Positions 7,561 to 16,861 of a DNA stretch of 64,000 nt are shown here, piece after piece. The translations under genes were made by a program, and so were the position numbers. The DNA lies in contig JAQISU010000108.1 in NCBI GenBank assembly GCA_029339505.1, positions 16,766,001 to 16,830,000 on the forward strand. Direction: 5' to 3'. Below the pieces are notes generated by a model. The model was given only the letters and a program-made list of their open reading frames with translations. It made no database searches and was not told the DNA's origin. Numbering within the stretch: the stretch's first letter is position 1; each line of letters opens with the position of its first letter. The stretch is from Unio delphinus (Eukaryota; Mollusca; Bivalvia; Unionida; Unionidae).

Positions 7561-10500
7561 ATACCCTGGAAAGATGGTCAATTCAATCTTGATATAGTTT
7601 CTAATACACCCAAGAATAAAATTCTTGATAAAGCCATGATTAGTAAAATCAGAGACTGTTTTAATGAATTCAAGCGTGATGGAGCATCTTATTGTTGGTC
7701 AACATTTCGAATTGATGGTGTTGTTGACGCTACCATGAATGATGAAAAATCAGCAGTGATAATTTCACGTCTTGGGGAAGAAAGAAATTTTTTTCGAATA
7801 AAATTCCTTATCCGTGATGATGGAAAATGGATTATTAGGGATAAATTTGAATCCATTCTCAGGGACAAAAAAACTGTCACCGTGAATCAAGATTCCAAAC
7901 CAGGAATTTTGACCGGAATTGACAAACCATACTACGAAAGATCTTATCCTGTCACACCAGTTATTTACGGGATATATCCGCTCAATGAAAAACCTGATAT
8001 TGCAAAACTAGCACCCATGAAATATTCGACAGGGCTCAATTGTGTAGCAGAACGAATAATGGAACACTTCACAAATGCGTCCCGGGGAAATAAACTAACT
8101 GATCTAAGACGAAAAAAATAACCGAATGGGAATTAACGGTAAAAGAGAATGGGGCAACAATTCAGGATATAATTAAATTAGAAACATCATTGAGATTTCC
8201 AATATCGGTAAGAACAATCACCGGTGAAGTATTATACGAATCGAAATATAATAAAAATGGAACCCCAATTGAAATTATTGATCATAACGAACATGCATGG
8301 TCATCTGCAGTAACAATTTTCCCACGGGATAGAACTGTAAAATATATCCCCAAAACTCTGTTTGGAACCGAAGAGTTTTTTTCAGAGCAGAAATTATTTG
8401 ATGCTATTTACAATTTGAGTAAAAAAGATCCTGTGTCAATGTGGCTATTTCATAGTACTTCAGACGAGGAATGTAGATTTGATCAGTTTGTAAGACCCAA
8501 CGGAGAATTATACCGTACTGAAGAGCTGCATAATCAAATGAAAAAACTAGCTAGTGAGTTTTCTCCAGAGAGTTCTCTGGGGGAAGACAACGATCAATTA
8601 TTAGCAAACTGTTTTACACTACCATCAATTGCAGCACATTTTGCTAGAAAGAAAAACGCGTGGAAACCAACAAGAAGTGAGTTTTTATCAGATGTCAGAT
8701 TGTCCTGTCTTGAATACAGTCATGGAGGGTTATGGAATACAAAATACGACCCTGAAACCGTTATTTCCGTTGATATGATTGCGTGTTATCCATGAAGTTT
8801 TCTCGGGTATGGAGAATGCGAGAAATATTTTAAACGATTTGGACACCCCACACACGAAATGACCCGTGTTGCTATTAATGGACCACTGCCTGATTTTGAT
8901 TTAACCGGATTCGCTTGTGTAGTATCATTTGAATTGGCTGAGGGGCTTCATCCGTGTAGTTATCTTTGGATTGGTAAACACATGTCTGAAAAACACTGGA
9001 TGCCAATAGTGTTATTACGGTATATGCTTGATTGTAAGATGTTAAAATCATTAATTGTCAGTGAAGCAATTATATCCTACCGAGCACAGAAATCAGTCTG
9101 GTTACCACAACCTGATCTAGAAAAAATAATTAGCGAACAGCGAAAACTGTTTCCTGATTTTAATGAACAACAAATCATGGATTGGTCCAAACAGTTATTT
9201 GAAATCAGAAACAATGAAGCAAAAGATCTTGGACGAAGAATAATCGGTAAATTCACTCAGGGTGGTAAATACGACAATACAAGATATTCTTCACGGTTGA
9301 TTATAGACAATGCTGAATACGATTTTGTAATCGCGGATTTAACGAATAAGGGCTTATATGTTAATCGTAAAGACGCATTTCTTTCCGATGGAACCAAATT
9401 GGGTACAATTGTTACCTACAACGATGGGTACAATCCCCAGTACACACATTTGAGAGCTTCTGTGCTCGGTTATGCTTCTATTAATCTGTTTTCGATGATC
9501 AATAAATTTCCTAACACCGCAGTTAGAGTTGCCACTGACTCATTTTACATAAAAAGCGATATGGCTGATTTTAAGGCTACTGGCAACGAGAATTGAGGGT
9601 CATGGAGAATTAAGAAGGAAATGCTTCATGATTATATTCAATCAGCAGATGTTACAATAGAAAATAATTATTTAGAAAGCAATCAGTGTTCAGAATTTTC
9701 TAATGCACCATCGATTTCTGATCCAATATGCCGGTATAAAACAGTTTATTTAAACGGTTGTGGTGGGTCAGGAAAAACAACCCGGGCAATTGAGTTATTT
9801 CGTGTTTCCAATCCAAATATGATTGTACTAACACCAACACACAGACTTGCAAGAGAAATGATACAGAGAGGGGTAAATGCCTGTACTTATCACAGCTTTT
9901 TCCGATGGAAGGGGGATAAATGGACTCCTGAGCGTATGGGAGAGAAATTTATTCCTGAAATTATCATTTGGGATGAAATAGACACAGTGTCAGAAGATGT
10001 ATTAAAAATATTTCTTGAGTGGTTGTTATTGAAAAATACAAAAATCGTTATGTGCGGTGATCACGGACAACCCCCACCATTTGTCGGTGCATCCCCACAT
10101 GAATGGCTAAAGGGTTTTGTAGACTATTATGAAGAAATTGATACCGATCATAGATCACTTGATGAAAAATTAAAAGAATTGAAGAAACTAATTAGATTAC
10201 AACCGGATAAAATCCAGTGTGAAATAGCCCGTGAAATAATTTCGGAAACTCCAATGAATGAGTTTTGGGAAGCATGGAGACCAAATGATTTGATCATTGC
10301 AAGTAGAAAAATAGTCAGGGACACACTTCAGATGAAGTTATTTGAATTGCATAAACAAAAATTTGCAACACTTCCAGTACCGTTATGTTATAGGTCATCG
10401 GATACACGAAAACAGAACATTGAAGTTGATATTCCAGGACAGAGTGAAAAACAAATTCTGGTATTAAATGATATTGTGCTGGTTGATATCAGCGTCGTTG

Positions 10501-10991
10501 AAGATGCATTGCGTGCTAATAAATCCCCATGGACGCTAGGATACGCAGCAACAATACATTCTTCACAGGGACTGACAATATCGGATACAATTGTTTGGAT
10601 GGTAGATAATCGCATCGAATGGTCAAATTTAGTCTATCTCGCAGTATCCAGAGTAAGAAGAATAAATCAGCTTCGAAGAATTGTTTTCGATGATAATGAC
10701 ATCACAATAGATGATATTGATGTTAAAATTATTGATAAAAACTCTCCGGTTACAAACAACAAGACAAAAAAAAAACAACGAGAATTTGATATTGATGCTA
10801 AATTAATAATCACTTTGAAGAAACAACAGAATAATCACTGCGCAAGTTGCAATTGTATAATGCGTTGGCAGTATTCGGATAAAGATCCTCGCCAATTTAA
10901 CGTTGACAGAAGAAATAACAATCTCGGTCATGTCAGAAATAATGTGATGTTGACTTGTCTTGAGTGCAATAGACGCAACGATGCTAGTTAA
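7153..10991 (+). pseudogene. DNA polymerase B - SF1 helicase - HNH fusion (repeat N-terminus, one frameshift, two in-frame TGA)
   Basis: The gene starts at ATG 7,153 or, after the repeats, 7,636. A region with GLNCVAERIMEHF shifts frame at a run of A near 8,115. The palm follows: motif A VISVDMIACYP (8,760-8,792), a Lys/Gly motif-B-like RIIGKFTQGGKYD, and motif C VRVATDSFYI (about 9,523). TGA codons at 8,793 and 9,594 are flanked by in-frame homologous sequence. The helicase follows in the same frame: Walker A GCGGSGKTT, Walker B IIIWDEID, motif III MCGDHGQPPP, motif V ATIHSSQG, motif VI YLAVSRVRR (Pif1/RecD-like SF1). The C-terminus has CxxC...CxxC around FNVDRRNNNLGH, an HNH/EndoVII-like zinc fold. 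Polymerase and helicase together suggest self-contained replication. The gene converges on the integrase. Confidence 0.82.
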
Positions 10992-11049
10992 GACCCCGTG
11001 GTGGCAATTGAGTATCCTCGGGTATTACTTGTAATTGTTGTCTAGTAAA

Positions 11050-11064
11050 ACCCCGCTAAGGGGC
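11050..11064. terminator. Hairpin between convergent genes
   Basis: CCCC GCTAA GGGG forms a short GC stem at 11,051-11,063 in AT-rich surroundings. It lies at the 3' ends of the polymerase-helicase gene (stop 10,991) and the minus-strand integrase (stop 11,056). The integrase stop falls within the hairpin. A role in 3'-end formation is an inference from position. Confidence 0.35.
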
Positions 11065-11949
11065 AGTTGAATCCAGTTTATAGACTGGAGGTCTACCCGT
11101 AGATCGTGTTATACTAGATATCTTGTGTACAGTAACACTCCAAATAGGATCAGTAGCTCTTTTTCTGCCCCCTTCAAGCTCTCCTGGTTCATATAAATAT
11201 CTCACAATGACATTACTACCAAGAATTGATTCTTTGAAATCTTTTTGTGGTTGTACGGGTATAGACCTCTGTTTAATCGCATTGATAGGTTTCATGTTGA
11301 TTGTTCTAGTAATCTCGTTATTCAGTGCAGTAATCACAGCTGGTAACCTTTTAACCCATTCACGGGATCTTTTTTCTTGGATGAATTCTTTTGCGTATTG
11401 ATATCCAAATAACCGCTCAGCAATCGTCCGATTAAATCGTTCTACAATTGTCTGATCACGATGTAGCGCAGTATGCCCCCGTCTGATGGTGACATTGTGA
11501 TATTTCATTGTAGATAACACTGCACCCTGAAATTCCTTGCCAGGATCAATTTGTAATAGATTTGGCCAGTGTAGAGGGCCCCTTCGATAAATCCTTTCAA
11601 ATGCAGAAGCCACTTCAGTGGCCGATTTTGTTTTCAACGGTTCTGCTTCTTTGTATCGACTTGCAACATCAATTATGGTTAGAGCGTATTTGTAACCGTG
11701 GTCATGTGGCAAAAATAATATATCAGCCTGATGAACTTCATTAGGAAAGGTCACATCAAAATGCGAGAATTGAATTTGTTTAGGCGGTGGTAGATAAATC
11801 TGCCATAGTGCCTGTTTAGATAACCAATGAGCCGCAGTGGTTTTTTTCACTTCTGCAGCGCTAGCAAGTTTATGGACTGCTGATTTACCCCTCCAGTATC
11901 CTCTTGGGGAATAATAAATAGATTCCATGTTGTTATTAATTACCAGCAC
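11056..11949 (-). CDS. Polinton-type DDE integrase (family A), intact
   Basis: About 290 residues of the retroviral-like integrase fold that inserts Polinton DNA. A helical N-terminal domain (KKTTAAHWLSKQALWQIYLP) is followed by the catalytic triad: first Asp in EVHQADILFLP, second in LLQIDPGKEFQG, Glu in IVERFNRTIAERLF with the expected spacing, then a C-terminal domain including WSVTVHKIS. Two starts are possible: MLVINNN overlaps the upstream PLA2 gene, while MESIYYS (about 11,928) begins just after the PLA2 stop and is more likely. There is no chromodomain, unlike the family C integrase. Confidence 0.9.
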   Translation of the reverse strand: MLVINNNMESIYYSPRGYWRGKSAVHKLASAAEVKKTTAAHWLSKQALWQIYLPPPKQIQFSHFDVTFPNEVHQADILFLPHDHGYKYALTIIDVASRYKEAEPLKTKSATEVASAFERIYRRGPLHWPNLLQIDPGKEFQGAVLSTMKYHNVTIRRGHTALHRDQTIVERFNRTIAERLFGYQYAKEFIQEKRSREWVKRLPAVITALNNEITRTINMKPINAIKQRSIPVQPQKDFKESILGSNVIVRYLYEPGELEGGRKRATDPIWSVTVHKISSITRSTGRPPVYKLDSTAP

Positions 11950-12454
11950 CTAACATCAATTTGCTTTTCATTGCCGATTTTATCAAAAATGAAGCCAATT
12001 TTTCTTTGAAGGATTTATCAGGAATAGCATTTAACGCATGAATTAATTTCACATCTGCTAGATGCCTGTGTTGCAGATTATTGCTTTTATAAGCAACATC
12101 ATGAAGGTGACAGGCCTTATCGATGGCGTTTATTGGTTCTTCACCGGGGTTGGGTTGATTTTGATTATTGAGTCTGATATCTAATCGTGTTCCGGGGCCA
12201 CAGTAGCTATATCCTGGAAGGTGTTTTTCTCCTGGATACTTTGCCCATGTGGTTCCAGGGAGTTTAGTTAGCTTGGCTGCGATATCACCTCCTCGTTTTT
12301 TTAAAGGTTCCTTGGGTTTAGAAACAAATCTAAATTTCTTTGTACTACATTGTACGCATTTACCAGAAAGCGCTGATCGGTTATTTTTTGTTGTAATCGT
12401 CGTCAAGTCATCTGTGCCAGTACGTTTTTTACACTTCACACAATATAGATCCAT
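11936..12454 (-). CDS. Phospholipase A2-like virion protein with N-terminal zinc ribbon
   Basis: 172 residues. The N-terminus has two CxxC knuckles (YCVKCKKRTG and GKCVQCSTKK), like the DUF5679-type ribbon that occurs with PLA2-like proteins. The catalytic part has the calcium-loop signature PGYSYCGPGTRLD followed by INAIDKACHLHDVAY, with the His-Asp dyad, as in parvovirus VP1 PLA2 domains. In parvoviruses this activity helps particles leave endosomes; the same role here is inference. The gene is intact and shares a 17-bp bidirectional start region with the packaging ATPase. Confidence 0.85.
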   Translation of the reverse strand: MDLYCVKCKKRTGTDDLTTITTKNNRSALSGKCVQCSTKKFRFVSKPKEPLKKRGGDIAAKLTKLPGTTWAKYPGEKHLPGYSYCGPGTRLDIRLNNQNQPNPGEEPINAIDKACHLHDVAYKSNNLQHRHLADVKLIHALNAIPDKSFKEKLASFLIKSAMKSKLMLGAGN

Positions 12455-12471
12455 AATTTATATATAGCATC
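12455..12471. promoter_or_regulatory. 17-bp divergent start region with TATA-like sequence
   Basis: Only 17 bp separate the PLA2 ATG (minus, 12,452-12,454) from the ATPase ATG (plus, 12,472). The spacer contains TTTATATATAG, TATA-like on both strands. Each gene's core promoter or leader must overlap the other's 5' coding region. Confidence 0.45.
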
Positions 12472-13138
12472 ATGAATGTAATTGATTATTCAGCTACCCG
12501 ACGACGGGAACCTATTAAACACCATGAAATGTTACCGAATTCAATTAGAATGATTATAATCGGACCATCTGGAAGAGGAAAGACACAACTGTTACTTAAT
12601 TTGATAACAAGATGGATGAAATGGGACAAATTGTATTTAATAGCCCCGAGTGTAGACGATCAGCGATGCTATGGAGTGCTCATGGATTTTAACAAGAAAG
12701 CAAAAGAATTTGAAATCGATGATGATTTTATTGAATTTATTACTGATATTGATGAAGCCCCTTCCGTGGAAGACATCGATGGAAGTATTAACAATTTAGT
12801 CGTGTATGACGATATCATGTTAGATAATCAAAAGAATCCTGCTAGGATTTTTTTCCCGAGGCAGGCATAAAAACACTGATGTGATATATGTCACTCAACG
12901 GTACACACAAATACCAAAAGTGATTCGCGATAATTGTAATGTGTTGTGTGTATTTAACGGAGTTGATACTCATACACTACGAAATATTTGGCAAACTTGG
13001 TGCTGCGGTGATATGAATCATTATCAATTTCGAAATTTCTTTAGTCATGCTCAGTCAAAACCACACGGATTTGTGACAATAAATTTAGCAGACCCGAGGA
13101 CACGATATCGTATCGGATTGGATAAAATATTCGGTTGA
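12472..13138 (+). pseudogene. Packaging ATPase (FtsK/HerA-A32 type), one frameshift
   Basis: The genome-packaging motor ATPase. The first frame has Walker A IIIGPSGRGKTQLL and Walker B NNLVVYDDIM, ending at 12,870 after RIFFPRQA. The second frame (from about 12,881) continues with VTQRYTQIPKVIRDN, the sensor-like region, and NLADPRTRYRIGLDKIFG. The two are out of phase by one base near 12,845-12,875, next to a run of six T. The last 13 or so codons, from 13,099, also occur at 18,099 in the other terminal repeat copy, so the gene's 3' end lies inside the TIR. Confidence 0.85.
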
Positions 13139-13311
13139 AAAGTTTTTACTCATTTCAGGATCATGTTTTTGATTTCATTGATTTTTTGCCTGTTTCATTG
13201 ATTTTTTTTTTGCCTGATTTCATTGATTTTTTTCCTGATTTCATTGATTTAAGCCGTAATCCATTGAAAACTTGTTTAAAAATGTTGTAGGATTCGCCCC
13301 CTCTGCTGCTT
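13099..13311. repeat. Terminal repeat of family A, ATPase end
   Basis: Matches 18,099-18,349 in direct orientation, from GACACGATATCGTATCGG through to CTCTGCTGCTT. Inside are four or five copies of a short iteron of 20-24 bp (TGATTTCATTGATTTTTT plus GCC or CC). At 13,312 the sequence changes abruptly to the middle of a capsid gene, and at 18,350 to simple repeat, so the end of the virus genome is probably near CTGCTGCTT. Short AGC-type end repeats are compatible with protein-primed replication, an inference. Confidence 0.7.
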
Positions 13312-14346
13312 GATTATACAAGATCAGCAGGACCTTCTATGAGAATTGCAAAAGATGTTAAAAATACCGCTGGAGGAAATCAATTTGTTGCAAGACGACC
13401 AAAGAATAATGCTTGTACCGCTAATATTAATGCCGAGGATATGATTATAAACAACGATGTTAATTTCAATCTAGGAGCTGCAACACGTATTTCAATGTTG
13501 GAAGGGCGGCGTAAATCATTTTCATGCGCGATTCCACTGCATCACATATATGGATTCCGTAGAAACGTCAGAAAAGTTATCTACGGGGCGAAGCATACAG
13601 TAGCACTGGTGCGAAAGAGTGATGATAGTGACGCAATTTGGAGGATTCCAGCAAACCCAGCTGCAGATCATGTAAATGATGATGCCGGTAAAGTCAATTT
13701 AACAAAAATATCATTGTGGATGCCAGTGTTGACTCCATCAATTACTGCAGAAGAATGATTATTATAATTTATGGACCAAGGATGAAAATCATTACTAAGT
13801 TGGCTAACGGTAAGTACAGATGTGAAACAATCAAATCTGAACGGGTTATTCATGTGGAATCTAGCATCAAAACAAGGCATGGCTGCACCACGTCATATAT
13901 TTATTGCGTTACAGGATAACACACGAGTTGGCAATCAACTCTCCAGCCATATGATATTTGATCAATTAGGTGTTAAAGACGTCTCACTGAGAATAAACGG
14001 CCAGCAGGAACCATCTGAAGATGTACAACTTAATTACACCGAAAATCATATTGCACGCGTGTATCATAGGTTGTTGTCATTTATGGCACGTGATCAAAAT
14101 GTTGATACCGGTCTACAAATATCACAATTGGATTTTAAGAGTTTATATCCGATCTATTACTTTTCGCTGGAACATCTTGATTTAACAAGACAGTCTGTCG
14201 TTGATATACACTTTAGAGCTAATGTGACTCGTGGTGCTATTGCTAATTATAGAGCGGTTGCTGTCATTCTCAGTGATAAATCAATGCTACTTGAAAATGT
14301 TGGTGGAAGAATGAGAGTGGTAGATGCCCCAGTAGAAAATCTTTGA
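13312..14346 (+). pseudogene. Major capsid protein, right arm (5' truncated, nonsense codon)
   Basis: Begins abruptly at the codons for DYTRSAGPS, equivalent to about residue 130 of the left-arm protein; the N-terminal third is missing. It reads AKDVKNTAGG, GFRRNVRKVIYGAKH, then a TGA at 13,756-13,758 where the left arm has CGA. A second in-phase TGA follows near 13,780, before HIFIALQDNTRVG and HLDLTRQSVVDIHFRAN in the same frame. The poly-C tract seen in the left arm is absent. Mutations elsewhere confirm it is not a plain assembly duplicate. Confidence 0.8.
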
Positions 14347-14397
14347 ACGATTTTTCATTGAAATTGTAAACGATTTAGAATCAATATATTATCTATA

Positions 14398-14862
14398 ATG
14401 TCATATAGTAATATCAATGTGTCTTTGACACCCGGTCAATTAAAAAAATTGCAATCCAAATCAGCTAAGCAATGTGGAACCACAATCACGTTGAAACCCA
14501 ATCAAATGACCGGTGGTGCAAATAAATTATCGCTGACAACTCGTCAAGTAAAACATTTCAATGATGCACTTGTAACAAAAAAAGGTGTTCAGATTACTCT
14601 TTCTGCGGCTGCTATCAAAAATATGATAAAATCAGGTGGTATATTTCCATTGTTAGCTGCAATACCAGCATTGATTGTAGCAGCAGCCCCAGCTGTGGCT
14701 AAAGCAGCGGCGTTAGGAGCCGTTGGTACCGCGGCAGGAATGGCACTACAGAAAGCAACGGGAAAGGGGTATAAAAAAAAGGGAAGGGGTCTAAGACTAC
14801 CAGGAACCCCGTATTCATGGTACAGCGGAAAAGGCCTGAGAATCTCAGGAACGGTTTATTAA
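14398..14862 (+). CDS. pX-like hydrophobic virion core protein (right arm), intact
   Basis: 154 residues starting MSYSNINVSLTPGQLKKLQ, then TTITLKPNQMTGG, then GGIFPLLAAIPALIVAA (hydrophobic) and a Lys/Gly-rich tail with GYKKKGRGLRLPG. This copy keeps 8 A where the left arm has 7, so its C-terminus is the more reliable one. It lacks a ~25-residue Ala-rich stretch of the left arm. Function by analogy only: a DNA-binding or membrane-active core protein of adenovirus-like virions. Confidence 0.7.
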   Translation: MSYSNINVSLTPGQLKKLQSKSAKQCGTTITLKPNQMTGGANKLSLTTRQVKHFNDALVTKKGVQITLSAAAIKNMIKSGGIFPLLAAIPALIVAAAPAVAKAAALGAVGTAAGMALQKATGKGYKKKGRGLRLPGTPYSWYSGKGLRISGTVY

Positions 14863-14873
14863 TTGAGAAATCT

Positions 14874-15288
14874 ATGTCCAATTTTGATTTAATGGATGCT
14901 GCTAAAAAAACTAGCGATTAAAAACTTCAGAGGCGTTTTTATGAAAGATCAATTACCGGCACAACCCAATGATGTTGAAACCGGTATTATTAATTTAGAT
15001 AACAGCACCGGACCTGGAACTCACTGGGTTGCATACGCTATTGATCCACGGGCAATCGTCTATTTTGATTCATATGGATTAGCCCCGCCAAAAGAATTTA
15101 TGCGTTACATGAAAAAATTTCCAATGAAGACTTGGTATTCTACGTTACCAACACAACAAATCAATGACCCACCAATATGTGGCAGTGAAGTATTAAATGT
15201 CCTTAACGCTATTTCAGCATCTAGAAAACCACCACACATTGTCGTAAATGAATACACTAGTAGTCGAAGTCGTCAAAAACGATTTTAG
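14874..15288 (+). pseudogene. Adenain-like protease, right arm (one-base insertion)
   Basis: Same start as the left copy (MSNFDLMDAAKK), but seven A follow where the left arm has six, so the frame breaks at about codon 12. From about 14,896 the correct frame carries GPGTHWVAYA, VYFDSYGL and QQINDPPICGSE, all catalytic positions present. The C-terminal few residues differ (SRSRQKRF). Confidence 0.85.
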
Positions 15289-15308
15289 AGAGAGGTGTAT
15301 AAAATATC

Positions 15309-16145
15309 ATGATTGATATTTGGGGGAGATCTTTGAAACCCAAACCCGATGGCACTGCACCCCCTGATTCTATCAAGGATATAAAAAAAATAATTGAAGA
15401 TGAAATAGCTGAGACGTTAAATTTTACAAGTGTTGACCCGAATGAAATAGTTGTATTTCAAGACAAACAGGGTAAATTGAAAACTAGTAATATTTCTCTG
15501 GATGATATTTAAGTTAAACAACAAAACGCAATCGAGAACACCGTTGCGTTATTTTCCGATCAGGGTAAACTCAAACCGGGTGTACTTTTTTCGACGATTA
15601 CAGATAGATTGAAAACTCTCAACGATTCTGTGTTGGAACTAACAGCACTTCAATCTAAAAGTGAAGAACACGGAAAACAGTTTTCAAATTTTCGAAGAAA
15701 TATTGTGGATAAATTTATTGGAACCCCGTTGGATAAAATTGAAATAAAACTCCCTGATATTAAAAAATCCATCGATGAGACGAAAAACTTCATCGAAGCC
15801 ATCAAAAATGATTTTTCGAGGATGATAACAATCATTGAAAAAACAAAAATTCCTCATGAGAAAACCAACAACTTAGTATACACGATCCAACACGGATCAT
15901 TTGCGTGGACACCTACAAACAACAAATTAGATATCACTGCAACCGTTAAGGGTATTTATCGATTAACACTAGTGACAACGAATCAATTTAATATTTCATC
16001 GTCGAGTTCATCTGGGGTCAATAATACGATTTCAACGATCATCGACAAGGATACAACTGAAAAGTTCACGATAACATCTACTGATAAAAATTTGATTAGG
16101 GTTTCAACAACATGGTATGTTGAATTCGTAGCGGATTTAAGTTGA
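15309..16145 (+). pseudogene. Fibre-like coiled-coil plus beta-head protein, right arm (one nonsense codon)
   Basis: One frame from MIDIWGRSLK to a stop at 16,145, interrupted by a TAA at 15,510-15,512 where the left arm has a Leu codon (DDIL). The rest is open: heptad-like helix, then YTIQHGSFAWTP and the beta-rich C-terminal domain, which is almost identical to the left arm's. An insert (KPDGTAPPDS) replaces a different loop near residue 15. The left arm's frameshift is absent here. Confidence 0.55.
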
Positions 16146-16243
16146 AAATTGCAAAGCAACTTCACTAGCGGTTTCAATTGAAATCGTAATTGAAAACGCT
16201 AGCGTTTTTAAAATAAAAATGATTTCATTATCGCAATATCGTT

Positions 16244-16861
16244 ATGATCAGGGTCAGAGAATTTCAAACTAGACTCAAAACCCTCACTGAGGAGTATGCA
16301 ATGAAAATTAAAAAATATCGCAGGAGAATTACCGCAATTGATGTTACTGTGTACGCTGTGAGTGGTGTAATCACTGGAGCCGGTATTATACTGTCTTCAG
16401 TAACAATGATGGCCCCGATAGCTGTTCCAATTTGCATTTATGCGGCAACAACAATCGCTGGAATAATTTCAATAATAACAAAAAAAATATCATCATGCAG
16501 CCAACGCAAACTACAAGACTACATAATTCAATTTCATGTTGTATCCACTGCATACTCGCAATTATCCTCATTGATATCGTCATCTCTCGATGATACAATT
16601 ATATCAGATAGTGAGTTTTCAGCGATGGTAGATATATATGATTCTGCGGTGTCAAAATTAGAAATACAACAACATGAGTATAATAACAATGACAACACAG
16701 ATGGAATTACTTCAACAAATAGTGAAGAACACAAACCCAGTACAAACCAGCATGATCTCAATAACATCAACGAATCCAGAATTCAGTGTGAATTTCCCTA
16801 CCCCAGTCCCCGTGAAGGAAATCGCGCTAGCAAAATTACGAGTGTATCACAGTTGGCCTAA
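16244..16861 (+). CDS. Two-helix membrane protein, right arm, intact
   Basis: 205 residues starting MIRVREFQTRLK. A basic segment (KIKKYRRRI) precedes two hydrophobic helices (about residues 35-57 and 62-80), then a Ser/Asp-rich middle (SSLISSSLDDTIISDSE) and an Asn-rich tail. The last 62 codons overlap the penton-like gene in another phase. No family recognised. Location among virion genes suggests an internal membrane or egress function. Confidence 0.6.
   Translation: MIRVREFQTRLKTLTEEYAMKIKKYRRRITAIDVTVYAVSGVITGAGIILSSVTMMAPIAVPICIYAATTIAGIISIITKKISSCSQRKLQDYIIQFHVVSTAYSQLSSLISSSLDDTIISDSEFSAMVDIYDSAVSKLEIQQHEYNNNDNTDGITSTNSEEHKPSTNQHDLNNINESRIQCEFPYPSPREGNRASKITSVSQLA

Noticed and set aside
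8793..9596. UGA recoding or selenocysteine in the polymerase gene
   Set aside because: A one-base frameshift is also present and the right-arm capsid shows TGA replacing CGA, so decay explains the stops. Other genes here end with TGA normally.
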